Shown in pieces: positions 25,949-40,400 of a stretch of 64,000 bases of DNA. The stretch is from Tigriopus japonicus. Taxonomy: Eukaryota > Arthropoda > Copepoda > Harpacticoida > Harpacticidae. The translations under genes were made by a program, and so were the position numbers. The stretch is from the NCBI GenBank assembly GCA_010645155.1, contig CM021320.1, positions 605,680 to 669,679 of the forward strand, written 5' to 3'. Under the pieces are notes generated by a model. That model worked only from the letters and a program-made list of their open reading frames with translations, made no database searches and was not told the origin of the DNA. How positions within the stretch are numbered: the stretch's first letter is position 1; the number at the start of each line of letters is the position of its first letter.

Positions 25949-28900
25949 CTGAAAGTGGCCAAGATTGGATATCAGATTTCTGGGGTTACTTATTCGATTG
26001 TCTGGTCATACCTTGAAGTCTTTTGTTGAGCCCCTCACGCAAATCGCCCATCTCTTTACCAAGATCTTTCAGGAGCACCGTTCGACTTCGGCCACTTTGA
26101 AGAACATTAGTAGCTAGTTTCTCTTTGGTAGATTGTTGATAGTGCCGTTCAATATCCGAATCGTCTGAGGAAATTTGCAAACGGGTATGCACAAAAGGAA
26201 GGAGAAACGTAAAGAGAGAGGATCGATACATGGGGATAAACTCCAGAAATCTCCATAATGGTCCATTTCCTTCTTGACGATTGCCCATGTCTCGAATGGC
26301 TCGGGCGATTCGGAACCATTCCGAGTTTAATTGGGACTCAAAGCAGATGATAAGGATCTTCAGCCCTGCAATACGAAAGTAAGACCAAGTCCATTTCATT
26401 GACGGAAGATTAACCAACGACTCAACTAAATTAATGAAGCACGTGGTTGAATTTGCAAGCAAAGCAAGATCTTACCCAGGAAAGCAATGTCCAAGGACGA
26501 TGACTTGAGTTTAGATCGTGCGTCGCCCACCGGATTGTAGTTAACTGCCGGGGCAGAAGCTTGAGTGGGTGCTCGAATATCCTTTGAAGTCACGCCCCCT
26601 TTGGCATGAGAGCCAGGATTGATCAGATTCAAAAGCAAGTTTAAAGAGAACAGAACGTCCACTTTTCTCATTTTCGGTGCATCCTTCTTTCCCGACCCGA
26701 CCTTGAGGCACAAAGGCAGCAGAAGGTTCAGCAACAGGAGTTCGCCTTTTTCATGTGTCAATAAATTATGTCGACTGGCTCCTCCAGCGGGGTGTTCCGC
26801 TAGTTGAAGACGTTGCTCCAAGGTGAAAGTGTTTCCAAGAACTAGGACTTGGAGAGCCACCAATTGGAAGACGATGGAGCAAAAGCTCTCTGGAGGAAGG
26901 TTGGGTCGCTTGTTTGAACTGACACCCGCTGAGTGAGGATCTGTCATTGTCGTTAGGGATTCTTCGCCCACCACAAGGCATTGGCACGCTCCAATCAGGG
27001 TTTTTAGATTTGGCACATTCACTATGTAGGGATGCCGCCAGAGAGTCAGATATACGCCTTTCAAGAGGCTAGCGGCAGCACTCCAATCTACGGTGTTGTA
27101 GACCTTCAGGCTCTTTTGGATCTTGGCAAAGAGTTTATCCAATCTCCTGATAATGGTCATCAAAGAAGGCCGCATGGATTCAAGTGACCAATCGGTTAAC
27201 GGGAACACTTGGTGCATATATTTTTGCAGCCCACCCAGTTTGATCACCTCGATGTCGTAAGGTGCCATTTTCAACAAATTGTGCGCTACATCCACAAGCC
27301 GCATGAAACATTTGTTGTCCAAAAGCTCCAAGTTCTTTTCCTGACTTGTCTTTTTATTGACCTCTTGCAATTTGGCCGAGCATTTTGAGACAAAGTCCGC
27401 AGTCAAAGACAAAAGGCTGTTGCGCGGTTGGTAGTAGATTTCCCTTTTCCACTCCGAATCCTCGCCGTCCTCCCCAAAATGATATCCTCTGCTACCAACT
27501 CGACCAGCCTCTGAGGCTCCAATGAATCGTGAGTGAGAGTCGTCATCTATTTCTATCACCGGAGAATAGGGGCCACGCCCACCACTATGAAGTCGAGAGT
27601 TCTCTTTGCCCATTTGGGATGTGGGACCACTGAAATGCCTGAAAGAAATTGGAAAATGGTATCGATAAGTCAAGTGGAGAATGGATGGGACAGCCATATG
27701 TCCTCGCCATGTATCTAGTTTCCAAGAAAAGCCCAACAGAGCGGAGCTAAAATGTTACAACTACTAGCCATTGCTACTCTTTAGATAGGGAACTCCACCC
27801 CAGATCTCGTGTAAAATGAAACAAATTTCTTGGAAGATTGTAATTGGTTGGAGGCCGAGGAAATGTTGAAGAAACGAGGAGGAAGAAGTCTAATAAAAAA
27901 AGAGGCTGGGCTGTCATGGTGGTGGGTCGAGTCGCTGCTAAACGACCTGACATAAAAAATCTCTGTCTGTTCCCTGGAAGACGGAAATTGCAATAAAACT
28001 TCTGTCTTTAGCTGAGCTGAGTGAGGAGAAAACTTTTCTTGGGCAGAAATAAAAAGTAAAAGTTGACCTCTATCTATGTGTCCTTCCCACAGGGTCTTCC
28101 ATATCCTTATCTCTATTCCCAAGTTACTCTTGTTCCCAATTTATGACTTTCCACCTCACGGCCTCATGATGTTGGAACAACTAGAGCAGACGTTTCGATT
28201 TCCAATTGCTTTGTCGCATGACCTATTCAGTTGAAGTTGCAGTCTAGCCGTCGCACTAGTATGTAGTAGACCATACATAACTTACTTGGTGAGCTCATCG
28301 CAGTTGTTGAGCAGGGCCTTCATCGTGAGAGTGAGCTGGTAGATGGTTTCTCTGTGGGTTTTCGCATCTTGTCGTTTATCTCGGACGAGGTCATTCAGAA
28401 AGTACGGGAAGATGGCCTCGAGAATGGCCAACATTTGCTGAGCTCTCAATGTTCCCGAGTCATAGGCCACCACAAGAACGCACAACGAAATACATTCCAG
28501 GACAGAGATGTGCTCAGGATCACCTTGATAACAAAAGTCCAAGGCCGTCAATGGCTTTTTCATCTTCACAAGTTCCATTACGTGGAGCAAGTCATGTGTA
28601 TTTTGTCCCAGACTGCATAGCAACTTGTACAAGAACCTCGGTTGAATCTGAAATTATTTTAAAGAATTACACTGCGTCTGGACGCTAGATCGCTTGATAA
28701 TTTCAAACCTTGAAAGCGTCCAAATAGATTCCACTATCCGTATCTAAAATTGGAGCAATGCTACCGAACATCTGAAGCAAAAACGGCTTGCGATGAAGAA
28801 TGTAAAGTTGTTTGCACGTGAATTCGATGCTTTTGGTGACGAGCTCGTTCGTTTGGCTGTTTGAGTAGATCCTCAGGAGACTGGGCATCACCAAGAAATA

Positions 28901-31900
28901 CCCATTGTGGGCAAATATATTCTTGAATTGATGGGCCGCATTGATGATGGTTGAGGTGCAATATCGTAGGATGCAAGCATCTTCCGCATGAAGAGATAGA
29001 GCCCCATTGATCACATTGACAAAGAGTTGGATATCGGAAGCGTAGGCGAAATTCCCGGCCATGGCCTCAAACATGCGTGCAATGAGACGAATCCAGTTGA
29101 ATTTGTGAAGCACATCCAAGCCGTAAAGTTCCTGGAACAGAATGGAACAAAATAAACATTTCACATTTCAAGTCATGGTTTCCTCAAATGCACCCACAAT
29201 AAAACGGTATACGAAAGACCCATAACCGACTTTTATGGTGCATAATGTTTGAGATTTGAATAGCCCAAAGTTGTGGACGCTTTCATTTCCAAGTTCATCC
29301 AAACCAAAATAGCCCTTGGAATTGGGAACAAGGCTTTTTCTTGAATACATAATGTTATCCTCTTGTACCTTGCCCATCTCTCCATTGGAGTACAGGTCCA
29401 ATTCCGCCTCCAATGCTTTTCGAGGGAAAGAAGGCAACTTCATCAGATCCTCGTGCAGGAAAACCACTCGTTGGACCACTTGGTTGACGTTCTTCAACAC
29501 GCCCCACGTGAGCATGACTTTGCCCATCTCCACAAATTTGAGGCCGAAACATTGCTTCTGTAGCTCAACATACGCCTGAGCGGGTTTCTTGTGAACCAAT
29601 GCCAATTGTGGGTATTGAGATCGCTTGAAGAAGTAGAAATCGCGGGCAAAGTGTTGTGGATTATGAATGACTCCTGTGGATGGAAAAGGCAAAGTGTTGG
29701 TCAAATTGAATTTAGTGACTGATTTTGAGTTGCTCACGTGTTCGTTGGTCGACCAGGAAGTATTCTTTCTCATCTTCCTCCTCGATCCCAAAGAAGTCGA
29801 GTGCTTCTTGGAGGATTTGACAGAATTGCACTTCTTCACTGAGTGGAAATTGACTCGGGATTCCTCCTTCATCGGGTCCTTGAGGACCATGGACAATGAT
29901 TTTTTTGGCTGCTGGAACATTTGCCGTGAGCAATATAGCCGCATCCACCTAAAACAAGAACGTGGTAAAAATAACCATTGGAATATTCAAAACCGGTTGG
30001 ACATTTTGGTCATGCTTTCACTGCAGAGAAGTGAGAGGAATACATTAAATGCGAGAGTTTCCAAGGGAGCCATAAATACCCCAGTGGGCAAAAAATCCCC
30101 GCTTTCACTGACAGCATGACAATGGAAGGCTTCCGACTGATTTTCGATGCCACAGACCGACTGTGTTGTGCCATAAATCAAGGATGAAAAACATTTGGCA
30201 CCTACTTATGCTTTGTCCATGGACAACATGAATATTGCAAAAAAAAAAAAACATGGTACCTGTTCTTTTCGGAGGATTTGTTTCAAGTCCTTAAACATGA
30301 TTCCTTGAACGGAATGGACCACCATCCACAAAGTGGCCAAAGCTTGTCCAATCAATTCTTGACATCGGTCTTTTGGATGACGCACGTAAAACATGATGTA
30401 GCCAATGATGTAATTATAGAGAGCAAATGCTGCCTGAGGTGGAAGTTTGGGGATGAATCGAATCAGAGCACGCAATATTTGGAACATCTCTCCTGGGCAG
30501 TCACGCGTTAGCTTTTCCATGAAATACTTGAGGAACAAATTCGAATCCTCCACCAAACACGACCAAATCACCTAGAAATACAGTAGTTGGATGAAGTTCG
30601 TGGACCAACTTCTGCATCTCCTTTCTTCTCCTTCAACGTTGTTGTAATCATTATTCTGGCGAAATCATTGGTGTGTAAAGCCTACTAATGAAGTCAATGA
30701 AGCAGTGTTGCATGCATAACCATGCTGAACCAACTTGCTCGAGGAAGCTGGATGCAAAACGCCTTTGTGTTTTTTCAACACGGCCAAAGAACAAAAAGGG
30801 AACGAAGGTCAAAAATCTCAAATTGGAATCGACTTCAGGCTCTTGGAATAGAACCATTTCTCTCTATCAGCTTCACATACATGCCTGTCTAGTCGGATAC
30901 CATATTCAACTTATCGTATCGTAACTCAGATCGAACGACTGAATGATTGGAGTTGCTTGATCCTCCAATAAAGTATAAGTAAACTGACTCAATAAAAGCC
31001 TTGAAACCAACCTGGAATGCAACTTCGTAGACAGCAGTTCCATCCAAGGACACAGCCTGATCGTCTAAAAGAGCGATCACTTCGACAAATGCGGAACACA
31101 GAGTGGATGGAAAGAGCCCTTGAGCAATGTGATAGCTGCTTTTTCCCACCACAGGTTTGTCCTCGTTGCCGGAAATTTCCTCGTCAGCTGCAGCTGAAAG
31201 TAGGGGAAGATTTGATCTTGAATCCAAAAAAAGTTCTGATTCAATGAAAAGACTTGGGCTTTCCGGCCCTCTTTCATCGAATTCCCTTCTTATTATTCCC
31301 TTTCTCCGCTTTCTTTTGAGCCTGTCCCTTGATTTATTAATTCATTTCCATGTTCTTTTGGCCTTGTTCGTTAGTTTCATGTGCAATCTTTCATCTATGG
31401 AAGTGTAAGTCTTAACCTCTTTATTTGTTGCAATTCAGGATAGAACCCAAGAAATGGCGCGGAATTTGTTTTGAAGAAGAAAAAGATTGAGGAAAAGAGA
31501 TAAAAGAGGAAAAGCACTTTAGACTAGCTAAGTGCAGTTTGAGCAAAAAAGAAGCCGGAAATCTTCAAGGGCGAAAGGATCGTCGTCTATTGGGACCAAC
31601 GAGAACCCGAGAGGCAATTTGAAGTCCTCGAATCTAGCTATCAATTGAATAAATTTTCCGCGAGACAGATCCTACATTTCGGTGGATGAGAGCAATAAAT
31701 TCTCTGGTCCAAAGACCTCTTCTCTCAGCACAAATTTGCATTGCAAAAATGATTCCGTAGTGTCATTGGGTGGGGGAGGAAAGTCCTCTCATTCTTTCAA
31801 CGAACAAATCTAACGGAGTCAAAATCAATCTTGTGACTTGACACTTTTCTACGCAAAGCCCTCTGTAGGATCTTAAATTTGAAAACTTTCAATCAAACAA

Positions 31901-34430
31901 TCATTCAAGTGTCTTTTAAGTCATCAAGCTAAACAGTTTGACTCAAAGGGGTTGCCTTCACAATCGACGAATTCTCTCAAATGATGTACGAAATATGACG
32001 AGGTCACAAAATTTACTTTGTGAAAGTTCTTTTAGGTCTCCCCGTAAGAAAGATCACATTTGTCTTTCAAACAGTAGAGATGCATGCTCAAACCCATTTG
32101 ATGAATGCATTTTGATCCCTGGCCAAACAACTCACTTTCTTCGGGCTCCTCGGGACTCCCGTGATATAAGCTCGGTTCATGAGCAGCACGAGTGAGAATG
32201 GGCACGGAAGTGATGTGGAAGTTTTGGCGTTCCCTTTTCCTTTTGGCCTCTTCGTTTTGTAGAGCGCTTTGAACCAAGTCGCTTTTTTGCTTCTTTCGAC
32301 TAGTGGTAGTGGCGAGCAGCATCTGGAATTCAATTACAGAGACATCTTGAATGGGAACGTCGAGTTTGCACATGATTTCTTGGCCTTTTTTCCAATGACA
32401 GTGATGAGAAGAGAGGCCAAATGAGGCTCGGTTCATCTCCTCGCCAAATGGGCCAAAAACACGATAAGAGAAAACGAAAATCGAGGATTTCGCAGATGCC
32501 GTGCTTGCACCCTTCTAAAATGAATTGGATCGAGCTCGTACCTGATTCCGCTCGTGAATAGTGTTGTTGATCTTGGTTTTAATTTTGGTCTCCCATGGTG
32601 GATCGATGACAAGTGTGTTCTCAATTCCCAGTTTGGGACTTGGCAACGTGAACTCAATTTGTGAGGGAACAACTTTCATCGAAATTTGTCCGTTTTCCTC
32701 CAACCGTTGCCAAACTTGGTGTCGATTCCGCCAAAGAGTCTGCAACGAGTCGAGATGATATGGAACTCGAAACTCAGCCAAGCGTGGCCTTCATCTTCTT
32801 ACCTGGAACCTGTAGATTGCATTGATCCTTTGATCTGGCAATTGATGGTTCAATTCCGAACTGATCAAGGCTGTTGTGTGCGCGGGGACCTTCACTGAGG
32901 AGACGATGAAAATGGACGCTGCACTTCCAACCACATCTCGATCCGATTCCCTGCTTGTCATGGAAGGAAGGAGCAAAAGAAGGAAAATAGTATTCCTCGG
33001 CTCTCTTTTTGCATTTGAAACAATGCTTCACAAGGATTAAAGGGGCTTACCGGAGGAGCTCCCAAGCAACAGGCAACACATCAATAAGAGTATCATCGGG
33101 CAAGATGCATGCACTTTTGTTCAAAATTGCCATTGGAACATGGAACAAACTCCGAACCTGAAAAGAAGGGAACGAGAAATAAGCCAGGCCTAATGAAATG
33201 AAGGAGAATTAGGCTTGGAACCGTGGAACAGAAAAGTTGATGAGAAGGCTGAAGCAAAATACCAAGCCTACCAAGGGAACTTTCTGGCGTTGCAAAATGA
33301 AAACTTCTTTTCCAACTATATTTCTGCTGAATGTCATAAAAAGAAGCTATCTTCATGGCTCCGAGACTATGAAATATGTCTGACATTGAAAGCACTTTGT
33401 TCGATAGGAAACAAACTTAATCCCAGTGGGGGTTGTCGTGTAAGAGAAATATAGCTCTATCATTACTTGAATGGACTAGAATTTGTAAAAGCATTTTTGT
33501 CAAACGATTTCAAGTTGTCACTCACTCGGATCCTCAGGTACTTGAGAACATTGCTGGCACAGTTTGTTTGATACAAAGATTTCTTTTCCTGAGGTTTTGT
33601 GGATCCAGTTTTATCCTCCGCTGGAACTCCAGTTTTGGCCTGATAATTAGCGTTTTCGCCAAGGGTTCGATTCTCGTCGGTTCGGTTTTCGCCAAACATT
33701 TGCTGTTGACGGCTGACCGAGCATTCGCGTTTATGATCAGGCGAAGTGCTGTTGCTGTCTCCACTAAGATTTTTAGTAGATTTGGTTTTCTTGCTAGGCC
33801 TCCTGGGGGCAGTGCTCATCGAAGATAAGAGTTCCTCCGAGTACTCTACCTCATCCCCATAAATCTAGAAAGAATTAGGAAAAAGGTCAGCAGAGACTCC
33901 TGAAATGTGGTGGGATGGCTCGTTCCTTTCTGTCTTTTTCTTTCTTGAGAGTGCCCATTAGGTTAGTTACTAGTTTGGCCGTTCGTTCCTACCTTCCGCG
34001 TGGCTTCCATGATCCTTCTTGTGGCCCTCATTTGCCTCTTAAAACAATTAGGATGACAGAAGCCTTGGTGTGTGCAGTAAAAGTTGAAGCTGTTGATGAG
34101 CTTGGTCACGGCCCTCAACCAAGGCATGTTCTCTTCCAGACGATCCAATTCATCAGGTATATCAAAGAGAGGGCTCTCGGGCTCCTTGTCCTCATTAAGA
34201 TCCCCTTGGGAGGTATTCAGGGGAGTTGAGTCAGCGTTCTCGTGGTCAGAGCCATCCGAGGCTGAGATTGAGGACACTTTCCTCTTGGAAGCTGAAGAGT
34301 CTGTACGTTTTAAGGCTGCAAAAATGGGCTTTCAATTAGGAGGCAACCAACGAGATCCTTCGTTATTGCTACGTTTGAAGGCAACGGCGTAGCACTGATT
34401 TTACAACAACTGATGATGATGATGATGATG

Positions 34431-34462
<32 letters not shown>

Positions 34463-37400
34463 GATAAAAGTAAAAAAAGAATTGTTGCCTTGGCTGCCAG
34501 CCGCCAGTTCTACAAGTACGTACTAGAATGGTTCCAAAATATGAATGAAAACATAAAAAATGACAACGCGATCAAAGTAACGAAGTGAAGCTCGAGAAAT
34601 ATGTTGCCAAACTTTGAACGCTAGTACTCAAAGTGAAGAATTAACGTGACAGAAAAAGATCAATTGGTGCGAAATGACATTGTACACGCCTTTGGTTGGT
34701 TGATTTGGATCCACGCTTTTCCTTTATTCTTGACCTTATCTCACGATTTTGTGGTGACTGATTTTGTTTGCTGCATGCGGGATGCTTTTAGGCGGTTCCA
34801 TTGACACCTTTATGATTACCTTGGTTTGAGATTTATCATTTATGGCTGATTCGTCACGTATTTGGTTTGTTCAAGATATGATGGATGGCCTATTTACTAC
34901 AGAGTTGTTAGACTTTTTTAAATGTATATCAAGATTTGACTATCTTTTTAGGCTCATTCCGGGTCTTTTCTGTACCAGGCAATACATGCTTTCTCCGCCG
35001 GTTGCTTTGGCATTACCCAAACTCCAATGCGGCAGAGTCTATCGATATATACAAATGGAAGTAGATATAAGGGGATATCATGGTGGTATGAAAATAAGTT
35101 TATGTTTATATTTAGTAAATAGGGATCGTCATATGAGAAGAATAGGAGAATAAGGATCAACTATTGTACGCAAGCAGCAAAATGCACTCAAAACATAGTT
35201 GTCAGGCTGATAGGAGGAAAGAGCGGGAACGCTACTGAGTGTCAATGTATGGTACAAGTGGTTGTGCCCTAAGTGGTAAGTCTCATGGGTGTTGGTGACG
35301 AAATAAATTGCAATCTAAAAACTCCCCGGTGTGGCAAAACGTCGGGGCAGCGAGCAAAAACAACGCAAGCCTGTCAACTGATTCACGACAGCTGACGCGG
35401 AGTTGAGGATCAAAAGGACGGAGGCATCGATATTCAGCGGATGTTCAAAGCCCTTAGCCACAGCCTTGGTTGCTTGCCATCGCCTTGCCAAGAAACCATC
35501 ACATCTCTGGTCTCAATGCACTCCATCCCTGTTTCCTTACCGAGGCGATTGATAAACATAGCCGTCCCGGTCAGCTTTTTCCACCTTGAGAGTGCAGTTG
35601 GCTTTTTAAAGGCAACTTTAACTTCGGAGGACGCAGGGTTATTGGTGGCGGAGGAAGGGGCATGACTGTTGGCAGCTCCCCCTCCGGCATTTTCCGGATT
35701 AGTAGAAGGAAAATTCCCCGCCATCACACTAGTGTGAGGGGGTGAGGTGGCCGTGGCTGCCGCCGTTTGGGCAATCAGGGCTGCTAGAGTGAGTAAACAA
35801 CAACAAAGGAAGGATTTGAATTGGGTGTGAGAACAAGTTTCACGATTGGCAATTGGAGCCACGGATGGGGGAAGGTGTAGGGAAGGGACCTCAAGTGATG
35901 AAAAAAATGAATGGGAAAAAGTCTATGGCCAGGGCTATGGGTTTTATCAATGCTTGAAAGTAGGCTCATTCTCAAAGTGAATGTCAACCTCTTTTATTGA
36001 GGATGTTGGGGGATGGGGGTTGATGCAAAGATAAAGATCTGGGCAAAGTTCAATGTGGTATAAGGTCGGTGGTAGGTAAGTCAGAGATAGGTACAGAGTG
36101 TTATTCAAGGTCAATGATTGTGCCACATAGAGTGCTCGTTACAACCATACTGAATGATTCTAATGAGAGTGGAAGGTGTGTGCTAGGTCAGTCAAAAGTC
36201 CAATAATCATTGGTATTGTTCAAAATAGTCGGTTCAAAGGGGTAGGGACTTGCAATGGTCACATAGGTCCAAATCCACAGGGTGTCACGAAAATGGTCTG
36301 GGATGTGATGTAGGTTTAAGCAGTCCCTACAACTTTCAATCCCCAGATATAGGTCTTAAAAATGAAGAAGAATCGTTCTTCAAGTCTTTTGGCCGAGCAA
36401 GTTTCTAAGTCGATAGGAAAATATCATTCGGACATTCTGATTGATTGGAGAGGGCCCTCAAGTTCATATCCCATTGAAGAGGAGAAACCTCCTCAATTCG
36501 TTCCCTAGAGAGCCCGACGCAGCGAGCTGTCAAGATAACTGAGAAGAAGAGTCTTGGTGGCCTTTTCTCTTCTTGTGCCTTTTCCTCCTGCTCATCTCTC
36601 TAATCTTCCAATCTCATTCTTGAACGGTGATGGTGGTGGTTGCTCTGACACGCCACCACCAACTCAGTTTGCTGAGATAGAGAGGAAGGTCAGCAAAAAG
36701 TGGAATTGTGTGCTTACATTCTGAATCAGGATCCCGCCGACTTCTGTCTCGTTTCAACTGGCTTCCTCCAGCCCCTGTGCTTCCACCATCATCTGGTTTC
36801 TTAGCCAAACGAATGCTTCGGCGTCGAAATGACCCTTGGCCGTGTCCACTAGGGCCCCTCTTTAAGAAAGCCTTGCCTTGTGTAATCCGAGCGCCACGTT
36901 TCTCCTCGTCACCCTGCGGGACAAATTGCGCGTGATGGATGTAATATGTTCACAACCTCTTGTAGGAAAGAGTCATTCATGAAGTCTTACTTGGACTGTC
37001 AATGTGGAGTGGCCATTGGCCACAAGATTGATATCTTCTTGCAGCACAAAGCTGATCCTTCTTTGAGAAGCAAAAGGTTGGTCTATACTAGGGTTGCCCG
37101 TGGGTGTGACGGCAATTTCCGAAGAATTACAAGAGGGTATTCCACCCCCACCCCCACCTCCTCCACCTCCTGTAACCCCACCACTATGTGCGGCATTGCC
37201 TGTCAGGGCCATGTTGCCATGTGACATGAGGGATTGGCCTCCCGCCAATGATTGAGCTGCCATGGACCATCGACGACCACTCAGACTGAGTGGAATAGGT
37301 GCCTGATCCCGGCTCTGTGACCTCGAATCTGACCATTGTTGAGCTCCACTGACCATAGCTGCCGCTGAAGCTAGTCCACCTCCAAAGCGGTAGTCTCGAG

Positions 37401-40400
37401 TTTTGGCTTGTTGATGAGGCTTGGGTAGAGCTCGGTAAGACTCGCGAAGGAAAGTAGTTATCTCCAACAAGAGAACACAAGCCACTAATCTTAGGGGCAT
37501 AGGACACCCTGTGCCCTGGGGATTAACAGTAGCTGAAAAGAAGGAAAAAAGAGAGGATGGAACGACAGAAAGGCTCAGAAAGTCGATTATTTGATAAGTC
37601 TTCAAGACAACGACTTCCCTCTTTCAAGGCATTCAATTTGACGCTCCTAAACATAGAGGTTCTTTATGGCTGATAAAAGTTGCACCAGCCAGCGTACCTT
37701 CGTCTAAGAAATCTTCGTCTTCGTCCTCCAAGAGCAATTGCCGTTGTTTAGCCTCATCAGTGACCATGGAAACGATGTTATTATGGCTCTCCGCATCCAA
37801 CATCTCCTCGATACGGCTTCCCAACATCTGAGAATCAAGAAGGGGAAGAGGAAAATAAAGATAAAAAGGGAACTCATAATAAAGGACGAGAAAAAAGGAA
37901 ATGTTTTCAGAGAGAATGTTAATGATCTGTCCTTGTGGACGAATAAGAGGGAAAGAATTAAGGCCCAGGTCTGTGGAGCTGTTGTGCCTCGAGCAAGCAA
38001 ACTCTCTCTCTCGTGAACGGGAGGGAGAGAGAGATAAATTGCTACTGGATCTTATCACGAAGGAGTTCCCTGATATCATAATTTGTTTCCAACACCCACC
38101 ATAAATTTCCCGCCCAAAGTCGGATGGGTAGCCCAAAACGGGATAAAGCCTTTGTTCCCTCTTTTTGTTGCCTGTGTTCGCTTCAGCACTTACCTCTGCC
38201 CATTGATGAAACAGCTTGCTGGCCTGTAATTGCAATGCCTGTGTTTTCCTCTGTTGTAGGGTCTGTTGGTGTTGGAAGTGTCCTGGTCCAATGGAGCCAC
38301 TATGATGATGCCCCATGGGCCCAGAGGCTCCTTTACTTGCCCGATATCCTGTGGGCGTGTTCATTTTGAGCCACGTGGGCCATTGACCTCTGTTGCATTG
38401 GTGAACAAAATGGGCACACTCCAATAGATAACATACACGAGTAATCACTGGTGCTTTAGGCTGTGAAAATAGAGCAAAAAGAAGTAAGCACTCACTGGAG
38501 AAACGCCAATACATTTGGCCGAAATCGTCGTACCAAGTCTAGGAGTCCAGCAATGAGAAGTGGATCAGGAACAGTGCCAGGGATACAAGTATCGAGAAGA
38601 AATGAGAATTGCCCCATTCCAGTTTGAATGGCGTCAATGGGGACCAGATGCCGTTCACGGAAATAGAGCGTGTCGGAATCCCTCCCAGTGCCCGTTTCAA
38701 ACTCGTATGAGTTGCACCGACTCAATTCCAAGTAGTGGTCATCCGGGTCGGCATCCTTTTTCCTCCCTCTGTTCATCCCGATCCGATCGGAAATGGTCTT
38801 CTTGGCTTTTTTGAGCATTTGTTTTCCGCTGCGATACAGGAAGTTACTAATGATTCGTTAGCGTACGTAAGCACATAATGGGTAGCACTCTTCAGCTCTT
38901 AAGAAATATTGTAGTGTCTGAACGCTCAAGTGCTTCCGTCCAAGTCCTTAGTTTACCATCTATTAGGACTTTTGGTTCCAATTTTGCTGATTTGAAGATT
39001 TTAGTTTGGCAGTACAGATTGTCAATACAAGGGAACAGAAAATGTAGATACTTGTCATAAGGTTTGGTATGCAGACAATAGGACAAGAATGGCGAGAATT
39101 TCAAACAATGCCGTTAAGTTGCTATTTTTCTCCTTCTTGTAAGTTCTTATAAACTTCATATGAGGAAAATTGATTTGGTTGAAGTAAGGTCGAAAGAAGA
39201 GATGGATGACCAAGTTTTGCTCTGGCTGGCGTAAAAAGTTTTCTGTCCTTGAAAGTTTCCTTGTAACAAGTCTAAGAATCGTCTTGAGACTAGCTATCAA
39301 AAAGAAAGAATCTGATCCAAGTCTTGAAAATAAAACGACCTACCCTGACCCACTATTGGCCGTTTTGTGCATGTTCTTCACGTAGAGCGAATGTTTGCGA
39401 GTGGGTTCGCTATTTGACGTCACAAACTCCCCGCTGTCGGGCAGTCCCCCTGCTGTGGACCCGGCCAGAGAATGACCTCCAATCGTAGACAGGCCATCAT
39501 TGGTATCCTCGTGGCCTTTCCCTGACACCCAATTGAAGGCTGTAAAAAACACATGGGTTCGACGTTGGTAAGTGAGGACTCCAAATCTAGTTTCCGTGTT
39601 TTGAGAACTTTGTCTGGTTCCAAAGGGGGTCACCAAAAGCCCCTCGGCTTAAGCTTCAAATACGAGAAATAGTCCTTACCCATTTGTATTCTAGAGATCT
39701 TCCTCTCAGGATTAGAGTCACTACCACCCCCGAGGCCGATGAGGCCTGCAGAGGCTCCATTGGATCCGCTGGCTCCTCCTCCTCCACTGCCTCCGCCTCC
39801 TCCACTCGTGCCTCCGCCTCCTGGGGCGCTATTCCCTCCTCCTCCACCTAGAGCTCGATGGAAGACACTGTGCTTTTTGGTGAGGGACCCTGCCGGGCTT
39901 CCACGCGTGAGAGGGCTGTCGTGGTCATCTCCGACTACATTCTGCAAAGATATCAACGGAATGACGTTGCTATTACCCCTCCAAGAGGCTTTTCCGACAT
40001 TTCCATAATGGTTCCATTACGACTGCAGGACAGCGACTCTTTGGAATTGTAAATTAGATTCATTTCATTAGAGATAGAACGAATTTGCTCCCGAAGAAAG
40101 GGTCGCCTTGAAATGGTTTTCGAACTTGTTCCTTGGTAGTTCCACCTACAGACAACTCACCATATTGGCTGTGGAATTGCTCTTTTTTTTAAAGACTGAC
40201 TTTTTGTAGACTAGCCTCTCGGTCTCGTCAACGATACTGCATGAACCTCCTGGCGAATCGCGAGAGTCAATGTTTGGATAGGAAGAACCCACTGGATATC
40301 GTCTGAAGAGAGAGATAAAAGAAAGAAGGATATTCAAAGGAAAAGCAAAAGGCCACAAAGGAGTCGAGCTTGAGCAATGGTTGGCTCCCACGATCGCAGG

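Noticed and set aside
39739..40008. Plus-strand proline-rich open frame
   Set aside because: It is the antisense shadow of the Gly-rich unc80 exon 17.
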